Shown here one piece after another: positions 1 through 10,726 of a stretch of DNA of 64,000 bases (positions are counted from its first letter, which is position 1; each line of letters begins with the position of its first letter). The position numbers and the translations under genes were made by a program. Source of the stretch: Globodera rostochiensis. Its lineage: Eukaryota > Nematoda > Chromadorea > Rhabditida > Heteroderidae. The stretch lies in assembly GCA_018350325.1 (NCBI GenBank), contig JAEVLN010000008.1:1736001-1800000 (forward strand), read 5' to 3'. The notes under the pieces are model-generated. The model worked only from the letters and a program-made list of their open reading frames with translations. It was not told the DNA's origin and searched no databases.

Positions 1-191
1 AAATCCTTATAATTTGTAAGAGAAAAATTATTAAAGATTGACGAATTCTGAAGGTTTATGCATAAATTGACTGGATTTGGTTAGTTTTAGTACATTTTTG
101 GCACTTTTTGGGGTTTTTGGTCAATATTTTACGTTTTTTAGTCAATATAAATTTCGGCCCTAATAATTAGCATTACGTATTTAGTACTAGA

Positions 192-398
192 ATGTCGAAA
201 CAAATGGAGACAGCGGACGTTCGGAAGAATTCGTTCCCAGCGCCAGCCTTTGTCGATCCAATAATGGAAACAAAAATGGCCAAGCACTCACATGACAAAT
301 TGCAGGAGAACGGAGAGTTCAATAGGGACGAAGAGCCATCCCACGTGGAGGTTGAGGTGAAGAAGCCGAGTCAACAAGAAGTTGTGGCCAAACAGTGA
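192..398 (+). CDS. 3'-terminal exon of an unidentified gene
   Basis: An open frame of about 68 codons follows an AT-rich stretch (1-191) ending in a plausible splice acceptor (tactag just before 191), and it ends in TGA at 396-398. The peptide is polar and charged (K/E-rich, e.g. HVEVEVKKPSQQEVV), with no signal peptide or membrane segment. It could be the last exon of a gene extending left of the window, or a tiny gene starting at the ATG at 192. I do not recognise a family. The following C/T-rich stretch (400-530) looks like 3' UTR. Confidence 0.4.
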   Translation: MSKQMETADVRKNSFPAPAFVDPIMETKMAKHSHDKLQENGEFNRDEEPSHVEVEVKKPSQQEVVAKQ

Positions 399-660
399 CG
401 GGGGGGGGGACTTTCCCTTTGCTTTGCTCTCTTTTTTCTCCTCATCCCACTTTCATCACCTCTTCCATTCCCAAATACCTTTATTATTTATTTATTCTTC
501 TTTCTCAAATATAGATAAATTTTGGTCCTTTCCATTCCATCGTCGCTAAACAAACGCAAACGGCTAGACTTTTTCTTTTGCCAGACTCAGTTGATTAAAA
601 GAACATTTAAACCAATGATGCTGAGAAGAAATGTGCAAGCATTGGGGTCGGGAACCCTAC

Positions 661-925
661 TTAACACCTATTACGGAAACGGTAATGGCTAGACGGTAAT
701 GGCCCTGAGACGGTAATGGCCCTGAGACGGTAATGGCCCTGAGACGGTAATGGCCCTGAGACGGTAATGGCCCTGAGACGGTAATGGCCAGACGGTAATG
801 ACGAGACGGTACTGGCCCTGAGACGGTAATGGCCCTGAGACGGTAATGGCCAGACGGTAATGACGAGACGGTACTGGCCCTGAGACGGTAATGGCCAGAC
901 GGTAATGACGAGACGGTACTGGCCC
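661..925. repeat. 17-bp minisatellite (agacggtaatggccctg)
   Basis: About fifteen head-to-tail copies of a 17-bp unit are visible, with shortened variants (agacggtaatggcc, agacggtaatgacg) and an a-to-c variant (ggtactggccctg). The shortened variants recur as a block, so the array has some higher-order order. Open frames read through it on the minus strand are repeat artefacts. Confidence 0.9.
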
Positions 926-2409
926 GCTTCGAGCTCCCCGAGCCCCAAAATTGGGTCGTCGTTTGGCGAGAAATTGCGTCGGTTTGAAAAGTCGCAGTTC
1001 AGTCTAACCTCGTTGTCTGCCGCATCACTAGAAGCCATCCATTTTTCCCGTTTAAAAACAATTGGCAATAGGTTTTGGACCCTTTTGGTCAAAATAGTAG
1101 AAAATATTTTTATTCTAAAAATTGTCTGAAAATTTGTTGTTTGATGCGCTGATTGAACCCCTAAGCTTAGGGCGGCTTAGACCTAAGCCTAAAAATGCAC
1201 AAAAGTGAGAAACTGTATGAAAAATACCATTTATAATTAGAAAATTTAAATTATTGCCAAAATTATGTTTGCCATGTAAAACACAAAAATTTAATTGGCG
1301 CCGAAACATCCCGGCACTGAAAGAGCGCGTCGAAAGGGCACACGTCTGGTTTTGGTCCAGAAGACGTGTAAAGAAATACAACGTACTCTTTCCTGTACTT
1401 ACCGCTCGGGAGCGTGATGTTCGCCGAAACGTCCATTACTCTAGGGACCGGGACCAGTACTGAAATGCTTTTTCTGGGACGAAATTTAGCGGGTTTTTTC
1501 AAGCTCCATTATAATGGCATCATGTGGTTCCGACAGTAGTTGATTTCGACAGTAAGTGATTTCGACAGTGAAATTCGACAGTGCCACTGTTAAAAATTCT
1601 ATAATTTTCCAAGAAGTCTAAAATTCGTATTTTTAGGCATTTCGGCCCACGTACATGATATAAAATCCCTGAAAAAGTAAAAAATTCGAACAATTCAAAA
1701 AATCTGTAATTTCCGAGGCAAGCCTAAAATGCATTTTTTTAACAAAACGGATAACGTACAGGTCTAAAAAGCATTTATTTCCAAAACGTTTTTTGTCCAG
1801 CAACTCGCGGTTTTTCCGGTTTTTCCCTCCCACTAGATTAGGGGGTGTAGGGGCCCGGTCTTTTTTTGTTCCGGGGGGGGCCACTAAGTGTTTAAAGTTT
1901 TAGATTAAATTACTCCGCTCTTTCGCGAGAAAGTATTCGCTCTTTCGCTATACTATAACATACGACGAGTAATGGGGGGTAATTCCCAAAAGTCCCGGTC
2001 CCGTACAACCCTAGTTAATGTACATGACTTAACTTGGCCACGCGCACGACCACCGTTTATTCTACCTATTCCTCCTCCCCACTCCGGTCCCGTCCATTCA
2101 GTTCGATTCGTAATTTTAAAAGCCTATATGAGTGATTTTGTCCATTTTTTAATCAGTGGGCAACTGAGTCCCCAGTCAAAAGACACTTCAGTGCCGGGTC
2201 TGTAACTCTTCGGGGAATGGTTGTCGCAAACATTTTTTTTCCGGATTCTTATATTACAGCCCGAGAGAAGTCGAATGATATATAATTTGTTCCGTTTTGC
2301 CTCTGGGCCATAAGATCCATATTTTCCCCTACTCCTAAAAAACATTTTAATGCTTAACGAATTGACACCATTTAAATAATTGCCTTTAATCTTTAAAAGT
2401 ACCACCGAA
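926..2409. other. Intergenic, no gene seen
   Basis: No reading frame here has splice-compatible partners or a recognisable peptide. A short direct repeat of the type gatttcgacagt occurs at about 1527-1585. The last ~300 bases lead into the ZIP11 start codon and probably hold its promoter, but no defined element stands out. Confidence 0.5.
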
Positions 2410-4825
2410 ATGATACCGAATTGGGATCCGGTACTTCAGGCGTTGTTTGCGTCTCTCTTCACGTGGGGTGTTACTGCTCTTGGCGCTGCTTTAGGTTTGT
2501 TAAATTAACTTTCTTTGTTAATTGTTAAAATTGTTTTGCAGTTTTTGTGCTTCCAGCAAGCAGCAGAGTGTTCCTCGGTTGGTCTTGTGAGGGATTCCGT
2601 CACCTCCCCTCCCCCCCCCCCCTCCTTTAAGATTCCAGCTTGGGATTTGCCGGAGGTGTAATGACAGCTGCTTCTTTTTGGTCATTGCTTGCGCCTGCAA
2701 TTGAAATTTCCGAGAATCAAATGGGGAAATTGGCTTTTGTCCCCGTCGGTGAGTCGTTTTTATTGTTTAATCCGCCAACAAAAGTCCATTCAGCCGTTGG
2801 TTTTGCTTTGGGCGCTTTATTTGTACATTTTTCCGATTGTATGATTCCAAGGCTAGTTTTTTGTTTTTATATTTAATCCAGGATTTTTGAATTAAAGTTG
2901 TGTGAATGCCGAATTGACCGTTATTAGTGCAATTTCTGGAGAATGTCAAGGCACTAATGCGCCGGGTGTTATGAATGAAATGCGCATTAAAAAACTGGGA
3001 GAAGACCCGGCGGCACAAAGGTTAGACGACACAGTCAGAGGCTTCGATGGATTTGCTTTTTGAGCCAGTTCAGTTTAATCGAGCCAATTTCCGGTACGAA
3101 GGTCTTTTTTACATAAATAAGTCTTATGATATTTAAGCATGAGATTTGCTGGCCGTAATTGCATCTACAGACTGAGTTTTGAGAAAAAAAAAAAAGTTGT
3201 TTTGCAAAATTAGTCATTTTTGGACCAATTTTCTTAACAAATTTCGTTAAAATCTTCAAAAAAAAAAATTCCCGGCGGCGCCTATTGGCACCGCCGGCCG
3301 GACCCCCTCCACAGAAGTGAAGCAGAATTCGCAAAAAAATATGCATTTTTGAAAATTCTTAACAAAAATAGAACAAAAACTGAAAACACACCCCTACCCC
3401 TACCCCTATCCCTACCCCTATCCCTCGACTTCCCCCCCCCCCCCCCACCAACTACCCTCTTCTCTCGAAATTTTTTCTAGATACGCGCCTGGATGGAAGC
3501 ATAAATACAACTCAAAAAGCATTTCTGTCGAAGTTCAAAGTTGGCAATTACCTGAAACTCGGGTCATTCTCAATTGAATTCTCAAAAATAACAGCTGGGA
3601 ATCTATTGAGCCCGAGTTTCAGGACCCGAAATTTGTCCCCCTCCGGCGACGTTAACGGATTGCGCCACCGTTCCAGAATGCTTCGGAGTGAACGAAATTG
3701 TGAGGAAAATGTGGAAGGGGGACGGCATTTGCAGATGGACGAGGGAGCGGAAGATGCAAATAATACGGCACGGTCCTCCGAACTCGGCTCGAACCCTTCC
3801 GCCTCCCAACTGCTTTCATGGCGAAGAATTCTCCTTCTTATCATGGCCGTGACAGTGCACAATTTCCCCGAGGTTCTTTTTTCAGAACTTTATTATACGT
3901 CGTGCCTAATTTTTTTCCCCCATTTCAATTGGGGGGGGGAATTCATTTTAAAAAACCGATTTGTTTTTATTGCGTTTTTTGTTAAGCATTTTTTTTAAAA
4001 ATGAAGACGGACAAATTGCTGAATATTTTTTACCGCGACAATAATGCATTTTTCTAGGGGTTGGCTGTTGGCGTTGCCTTTGGTGGCGTCGGAAAAACCC
4101 CTTCGGCAACATTTGAAAAGGCGTTCAATTTGGCTTTCGGCATTGGCCTTCAAAATTTCCCAGAAGGATTGGCCGTGTCGTTGCCCCTAGCCGGCTTTGG
4201 CTATTCTAAATGGAAGGCGTTTCTCTATGGCCAGATGAGCGGAATGGTCGAACCGATCGCCGCACTGCTCGGCGCCTCGCTCGTTCTGATGATGGAATTT
4301 GCTCTTCCTTATGCCCTTTCATTCGCCGGTATTTTACAAATTTCTCTTTGATCGGAGCACGAACGTTCCGAACAGTTAGTTGCCTTTTTGCTTCCGAACA
4401 AAAAGCTTTTTTATTTGTCGTTTAGTCGAAGGATTAATGAGTAATAACTAATTTGTAAAAGAACACTTTTTGCTGTTTTTGGATGTTTTGGGTGAAAGTG
4501 TTCATTTAAATATATGGTACAGGTGTTCTTATTTGTCTGAACTTAGGAAAGGTCCAAAAGTAATAAAGTTTATTCGCAGTTCGAATCAGATTTTTGAAAA
4601 GAGAGGTGAAATTATATTAATTACCCTTCCTACCCATTTTTTTTCGCTGTTTTTGACTTGGATTTTTATGTATTCCCAAATTTGGCCCTTTCAGCCGGTG
4701 CGATGATTTACGTGGTGTTCGATTCAATCATTCCCGAGGCGTACTCTCGAGGCAATGGCAAAATGTCCTCCTTGTTCGCAATTCTCGGCTTTATGGTGAT
4801 GATGTCCATGGACGTCGGTCTTTGA
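2410..4825 (+). CDS. ZIP11 (SLC39A11) family zinc transporter
   Basis: This is a multi-pass membrane zinc importer of the ZIP11 branch, whose vertebrate members act in Golgi and nuclear membranes. Exons assemble into the family order: N-terminal helix with [12 protein letters not shown] (2410-2494), then [18 protein letters not shown] (about 2645), [14 protein letters not shown] (2793), a charged loop, [14 protein letters not shown] (3830-3871), [14 protein letters not shown] (4057), the second metal-site helix [15 protein letters not shown] (4147), [14 protein letters not shown] (4231), and the final [16 protein letters not shown] to VMMSMDVGL (4695-4825). His in HNFPE and Gln in QNFPEG match the ZIP11 pattern. 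The stop falls where the family normally ends. Exon 2 appears to use an acceptor after a poly-C tract, and the exon ending near 2851 needs a GC donor. The loop exons (2890-3810) are the least certain part. Confidence 0.88.
3391..3425. repeat. Short CCCCTA-type tract in ZIP11 intron
   Basis: Several copies of ccccta with interspersed tatccc form a 35-bp cytosine-rich run, followed by a poly-C run. It differ from the usual nematode telomere hexamer (TTAGGC), so it is better read as a simple repeat than as an interstitial telomere. Confidence 0.7.
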
Positions 4826-5163
4826 AAGGACACTTTTTAGGGTTGTGTTTTGGCACTCTTTTTAACAGATTCTATCGTTGGGAGGGAAAGATTTTATGTT
4901 GGCACAAGAAAAAGTTGTTTCTTTCCTATAGAATATTTTATTCATTCCTATTTTATTTTTTTCTAATTCTTTGTTCTAATTACTTTATTTATTTCATGGG
5001 TTGTTATTGTATTGAACTTTAATTTGTCAGTTCATTTTATCCTATTATGATCTGTCTGAAGCTGACGCTCACTTTTCCCATTGCATAATAATTTTCTTAT
5101 AAAATAGTAAAATCTCAAATTAATTAAGCCAAACGGAGAATTGTTTTATTATGTTTCCTCTCA

Positions 5164-5543
5164 TCAGCACTTCCTTATCTTTCCCTGCCGGAGGGTCTCC
5201 ATGGCTTTATCCCACAATATTTGTGTACACTTTTCTGGCTTCTTCTTTGGAAAAGGGACACAACGGACCGATGGTTGCCCCTTAAGGGAGAAAAAACATG
5301 GGGGGGGGTCTTTAGGCTGATTGGTATTAATTAGTTTGGTCAGCAAAGACTGACACTTTTCCAATCGACACATTCCCGCCATCCGCCAAGGAACACGTCC
5401 AAAAGCATCGCGGCAATCGTTTTGTCTTCGGAGTGCTTCATTTCATCCTTCAGAAGAAGTTCATTTTTATTTTCATTGGAGGCCAAAGAGCGCCCAAAAA
5501 CAGAGAGGAGGAAAAGCATCCGAAGAAGCAAAGAGCCGGGCAT
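5164..5543 (-). CDS. Small secreted cysteine-containing protein
   Basis: Two exons join in frame on the minus strand. The first starts at the ATG ending at 5543 and encodes a clear signal peptide (LLLRMLFLLSVFG, then RSLAS), an acidic/lysine stretch, and LLDVFLGGWREC. A donor after the TGT codon (about 5368) and an acceptor (atcag) near 5323 give a second exon with Cys residues, a KKK basic patch and a terminal RKC, ending at 5164. The predicted product is about 110 residues with five or so cysteines and no membrane helix after the signal, so it is probably secreted. I do not recognise the family. A poly-C tract sits in the second exon, so its length there may be affected by assembly. Confidence 0.55.
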
Positions 5544-6964
5544 TATGTGTCAATCTTAAGTACCAATGTATTTTGGGGGTAACAAATTGTCGGGATTTTG
5601 GCCCGAGATTTGGAAGAAGGGATTGGCGTGGCGAAAGTGAAAGAATGGCTGACACCTTTTAGACATCATCGACCGTCGATAACGAGAAACGGTCGGTGGG
5701 TGGATGGAATGCATTGAATGATTGGATTGGATAAACCGGTTCCAACCGATTTGTTGTGTTGTGAATGTCCGTCCGTCCGACCACATTTCTGCAACGTTTC
5801 GTTGTTGTCGCCCCCACTCGCTTTACATTTGTTTTGTTCAATCTTCGCCTAATTTTAAGTGAAGATAGGAAAATGTAGCCTTCAGGCGGGAATCTAAGCC
5901 TCGACGCGATGATCTGCTTCACACACTTGCCGAAGACGGAACGAAGTTAGGGATTTGCTGCAGAAGCTGGAGAACATCAAGACATCTTTTTCCCATATCA
6001 TTGAATTATATATTTTCCATCTCCCCGAGTGATCGATCGATCTCCACCCATTTTATAAATATAAATTGTAATTCTTTTCCGGGCGGGTCAATTCCCCCCG
6101 GATAAAGTCACTCTATTCCAGTTGAAGTGAGGAGGGTTCCGTGGCCGATCATCCCAAAAGTCCTTTTTTGGGAAGGCGATTTTGTCGGACCCAAATGATT
6201 ATACGGAGTTTAATAAGAAAAATGAATGTCAACGAATGGAATCAGAGTTTGTTTCTGTTTTTGCGCATTCATATGAATCGATTTGGTGCGTCCGGGACGT
6301 TTCTAAACTTAAATAACAGATTGGACATCAGAAAATGTAACCGTTTGAGATCAAAGCTAATGATAAAATACTCAACTCTATGTACATAAATAGGTAAATG
6401 TACAAATAAATACTCACTCATATTTTCAGAAAAGACTAAAACCAATCACATTGCAATATTATCCAATTTGGCCAAACCATGAGTTTGGCTTTAGAAGCAG
6501 TAGACGGAGAATATTACAGCTTAATGGGTCAATCGATTTTTCGTTGCCTTCGGCTGTTTGCCCGTTGGCCTTTCCTCGTTTAGAGGGCACAGACGAACGA
6601 GCGACTGATGCGTTTCCGTCTCGAGAGAAATGCCCAAACAGCGAGTGATGACGGGGAGGAGGTTGGAAGGTCTGGCCAAAATGGAATTTGCTAAGGCAAG
6701 TTCAGAGAGGATGGGTGAAATAAACTCCGCAGGCGAATCCCATCCCCGGCGGTCGGATGGACGGAATTCCCCGCAGGCGAATCCCATCCCCGGCGGTCGG
6801 ATGGACGGAATGCCCGCAAAAGACCGACCAATTCTCTTGCCAAACCATAGCATTGTTCAATAGGAATTATTCTCCTAACCTTTCAATACCTCCTCGTGCC
6901 CGTTTATTCGGGAAACATTTATTTATTTATTCAATAATTTTCAAATCTTCCGCCCCAAAAGAAA
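5544..6964. other. Intergenic with a 44-bp tandem duplication
   Basis: No convincing gene lies here. A 44-bp unit (starting cgcaggcgaatcccatcccc) is duplicated in tandem at about 6728-6815. A short frame from an ATG near 6630 ends at a good GC-type donor (aag/gcaagt), so a non-coding or alternative first exon of the following TMEM200-like gene is possible. Confidence 0.5.
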
Positions 6965-9648
6965 ATGCTCGCCGCGCGTGGGGTCAGCCTCGGCCTGGGG
7001 GGACGGATCAATTTGTCTGAGCTCAACCATTTGCCGAAGGACAAAATGATATTAAACCGATTAAAACGAGAACATTTGGCCGAACAGAGAGCACAGCAAA
7101 CGCGGCGGTTGGTGGTGCGGAAACACGTCGACTCAAAAGTGAGAGAATGCGCAGTGACTCCCAAGGGGTTCTCAAGAAGTTCAAATCAACTCAACTAGCA
7201 AACAGCGCCTAAACGGAACCAAATGATGCCGGAATGGTCTTATTCAGTATCTCCGGTCTCTCCCCTCTCTCTCTCCCTCTCCCCTCTCTCTCTTCCCCCC
7301 TCTCTCCCTCCCTCTCTCTCTTCCCCCCTCTCTCCCTCCCTCTCTCTCTTCCCCCCTCTCTCTCTCTCCCTCTCTCTCTCCCCTCTCTCTCTTCCCCCCC
7401 TCTCTCTCTCCCTCTCTCTCTCCCCTTTCCCTCTTCCCCCCTCTCTCTCTCTCCCTCTCTCTCTCCCCTCTCTCTCTTCCCCCCCTCTCTCTCTCTCCCT
7501 CTCTCTCTCCCCTTTCCCTCTTCCCCCCTCTCTCTCTCCCCTCTCTCTTCCCCTCTCTCTCTTCCCCCCCCTCTCTCTCTCCCTCTCTCTCTCCCCCTCT
7601 CTCTCTCCCTCTCCCCTCTCTCTCTTCCCCCCTCTCTCCCTCCCTCTCTCTCTTCCCCCCTCTCTCCCTCCCTCTCTCTCTTCCGCCCTCTCTCTCTCCA
7701 TCTCTCTCTCCCCTCTCTCTCTTCCCCCCCCCCCCTCTCTCTCCCTCTCTCTCTCCCCTCTCTCTCTTCCCCCCTCTCTCCCTCCCTCTCTCTCTTCCCC
7801 CCTCTCTCTCTCTCCCTCTCTCTCTCCCCTCTCTCTCTCCCTCTCCCCTCTCTATGTCAGTATTTTTTTCTCTCTATTACTCCTTTGAACGCACCTCTTC
7901 GATCTGATTGAGATCTTCCGTTGTCTTCAGTTTAACTCACATTAGCGATGGGAAAGCGGCTCTTTCTCTGCTAAAATCTCTGCTCAAACTATCTTCGGAT
8001 CAAAGAAATCTTTTGGAGAGGAGAGAATGGGCCGTGGCTAATGTCGGAGAGTTAGCAAACGGACGGAAGGGCGCGTTTGCGTTTCTGCCATTTTTTGGGG
8101 TTAGGTGGGCTGGCCATAAGCATTTAAATTTAACGGATTTTGAACATTTTACTTACGAAATAAAATACAACCCGGCCACTTTCATTAGGGAGGGCATTTT
8201 AATGGGCGGATTGAGTTTAACTGAAGCACAATGAAAGGTTTCCGAAGGGCCTATCGAATTCATAGAAAAAAGGTTTTGTCCCAAAAAAGCAAAATTTAAA
8301 CATTTTTGTCCAATTCAGACTCTTTGGACGGCCTGTGCCAATGTGATCATTGGCGTTGTGGTGATTTTTGTCGGATTGATCATGACAGGTCAGCGCCAGC
8401 TGAGACTCAGTTGTCCATTGAGACAGCCTAGCTTTGCTTTCATTCAGTGCTTGGGTATTTCGACAGCGCCAATGCCCCCCTTCCCGCCGCTGGGCAGCAA
8501 AAGCCTTTCTCCGATCGCTACGGCGACTTTGATTGGCTTCGTTACGCAATGAAAAGCATGCAATACATCGGACCGGTGTTCTGTGGCATTGGAATGTTTT
8601 TGGTGGGTGAAGCTTTTCAATTTTGTTACCAATTAAAATGGAACAAATGCTTCTAGATGATCATCGCATGTGTCATAACGCTGGAGGCGCGGGACAGACA
8701 CGCGCAGGCAATGAATGGCCAATTATTAATTTCTGCCCTAATCAAAAAGGTTCAGATCATCCAGGAAGAATCCACCGAATTGCGACGCTCGCGGCGCTAC
8801 ACATCGCAGCAGAGAAAGGGCGAACTGAGCGAAGTCGGAAGGCCGGAGACCGGCGGGCAACTCCGGGAGAACGGCTTGAAAGTGACGTGCGCGAGAAGGT
8901 GAGTTAGCGAACTGAAAAGAATTTATCATTTTATATTTGTTATTCTGTTGGGTTTTGAACACTTTTGTTTTAAACATATTAAGAAGTAATTAAAATTAAC
9001 ACATTACGAAAGTCCGTTAATCTTATATCATGTTTTGCCCGTCCCCTCCTCAGACATACGCATTCGGCGGGTGACAACCCAAAGAGACGAAAGGACGCGC
9101 AACGGCACCAGCAGCAGTAAGTGCGCAGCAAAGCAAATTGAGAGGTTGCCAACGTTAATTGGCCCTTCAGGGAAATGCTTTCGACGGCGGACGGCGAAGG
9201 AAGTGCGGCCAATCGCCAAAAGACGACGCTGGCAACTTCGCCCCCACGGCCGCAAAAGTGCCATTCCACCACAAACCGTCCGAACATTCCGCCGTTCTTC
9301 CACGGACTCTCGACGATAAGCGACGCGTCCAGCACCGACCCGTTGAACGAATATGCCTTCGAAGAAGCGCCAAAGAGGAAGAAAGCCGCCAGAAGAGTTT
9401 TTGACAGCACTTCCGATGTTCGAGAGACGGAGGAGGAAACGGAGTTTGGGGAGGACGGAGCAGTAACGGGAGAACAACACAAACAGACGGAAACCGCGCC
9501 GAGACGAAAGTCCACCTCAGCTGTCCAAACGGTGAACAAAGTGAGATCGTCCCGGAGAGCGGCCCCTCTGGTGCGAGTCGAGTCCGTTGTGGAGCTGTCC
9601 CTTTCAATTAGCGGGTCGCCACGGTCGGCGCAAGTGCAACCAAAATGA
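6965..9648 (+). CDS. TMEM200-like two-helix membrane protein
   Basis: Exons: 6965-7138, 8319-8387, 8448-8602, 8656-8898, a short one at about 9052-9118, and 9172-9648. The N-terminus MLAARGVSLGLGG parallels the TMEM200 start. Helix 1 (IIGVVVIFVGLIMT) runs across a splice into VLGYFD, the conserved VLGY motif. Helix 2 is IGPVFCGIGMFL-MIIACVITLEARDRHAQ, matching the family signature of a GP-x-MGIG helix followed by a charged NRD-type segment. A long hydrophilic Ser/Thr/Arg-rich tail follows, as in vertebrate members. Both termini are probably cytoplasmic. Function of TMEM200 proteins is not established. Intron 1 is swollen to 1.18 kb by a polypyrimidine tract; other introns are short. A polyadenylation signal (aataaa) lies near 9712. 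Confidence 0.8.
7250..7856. repeat. Polypyrimidine (CT/CCCC) tract in TMEM200-like intron 1
   Basis: Six hundred bases of almost pure C/T on the + strand, mostly tctctctcccc and ccctccctctctctcttccccc blocks repeated with a loose longer period. Homopurine-homopyrimidine DNA like this can form triplex (H-DNA). Open frames through it encode only Ser/Pro/Leu or Glu/Arg/Gly and are artefacts. Confidence 0.92.
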
Positions 9649-10173
9649 CAATAATAATGAATGAATGAATGATACGGGTTCCTATCAACAACAAAATCAT
9701 CTGTTTTTTCGAATAAAGTATTTTATTAATGGCCACTCTTTAGTGAGTCCTAATTTAGAAAAAAAGAACAGACACTTCGGTTTGTGCCCGTACAAGAAAT
9801 TGGGCAAAAGCTATAAAAATAGCAAATCGAATTTCTGAGAATATCTGAATGTTTGGAAAATTGCGACTCCATGTGATATGTATTTAAGCTGGAGCAAAAA
9901 TGACGGGGACCGGAGCTGGGGGATCTTTGCTCGCTTACAGAACATGAGTATGGAGCTGCCGGCATCGGCGTTGAAAATCGGCTTTTTGGCCAGCTTTGAT
10001 TAATCATTGATCAATTCAAAGCGATCAATGCCCTATTCATAAAAGTGCTGATCAGTCCGCTACCCGTCAGCTGTTTGTTATCTATTAGCTTTTCCAATTG
10101 TTCCTTCAAATGAGTCACTTACTTTTACCTTCAAATCCAGCCAATCCTCCTTTTAGTCTAAAATTGCTGTAAA

Positions 10174-10528
10174 ATGCGTTTTTGGGTTGCCGCTTCAGTT
10201 CTGTTTGCCATCGTCGGTAAATGTCGAGCATAACAATTAGCGATTAATTGATTTGTGCAGTTGTCTCGCTGGGAAGAGCCTCCGAACAGCAGAATAGAGA
10301 CGATCTAAGGGCGAAGCGGCAGATTTGCCAGGGATTTTCCTCACAATACTCAGCCTGCATTTTGCAAAAGTACGACCAATGCGTCTGGTGCAATGACGCG
10401 GTCAGAGGGAGGGGGAGGGGGCGGGGGGACGGCATTTGGATTAAATGTTGGCAATTCAGGACTACAGAGGGCCACATCGCTGTGATGTGAAATCCGCAAT
10501 GAAAGGATGTCTTCAAATTTTGCAGTGA
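10174..10528 (+). CDS. Secreted six-cysteine peptide precursor
   Basis: Three small exons join in frame: 10174-10216 (signal peptide MRFWVAASVLFAIV), about 10261-10400, and 10460-10528. After the signal come a short pro-region and a dibasic KR site (RAKRQIC), then a mature segment of about 50 residues with six cysteines (QICQ, SAC, DQC, VWC, HRC, KGC). Reading straight through the G-rich stretch 10401-10459 instead gives an Arg/Gly run; splicing it out restores two more cysteines and a clean stop. The layout is typical of a secreted, disulphide-bonded peptide. No family recognised; in a plant parasite an effector or neuropeptide role is possible but is inference. Confidence 0.62.
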
Positions 10529-10726
10529 TCAGAATTTTGAAAAAAATGACCGCCAACAAACGGACGGATCAGAAATATGATTTGAATAGCGCCAAAGGAA
10601 AGGAGAAATGTATCAAAAAAAATAATTTCACATTTTTTCTTTTATAGTGGGAGTAAAATGCACAAATATCTTGAGAATGCCGGCCCAAATGCCGAGATAG
10701 AGGGCAATAGCCCCTTTGAGTCTTTG

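Noticed and set aside
3391..3425. Interstitial telomere
   Set aside because: The unit is CCCCTA with variants, not the nematode TTAGGC repeat, and it is only 35 bp.
7223..7911. Ser/Pro/Leu frames of ~220 codons and Glu/Arg frames on the other strand
   Set aside because: They come from the polypyrimidine tract; the TMEM200-like exons splice across it in phase 0.
9028..9607. Overlapping minus-strand frames of 146-186 codons
   Set aside because: Shadows of the GC-rich last exon of the TMEM200-like gene, which is supported by splice sites and upstream family motifs.
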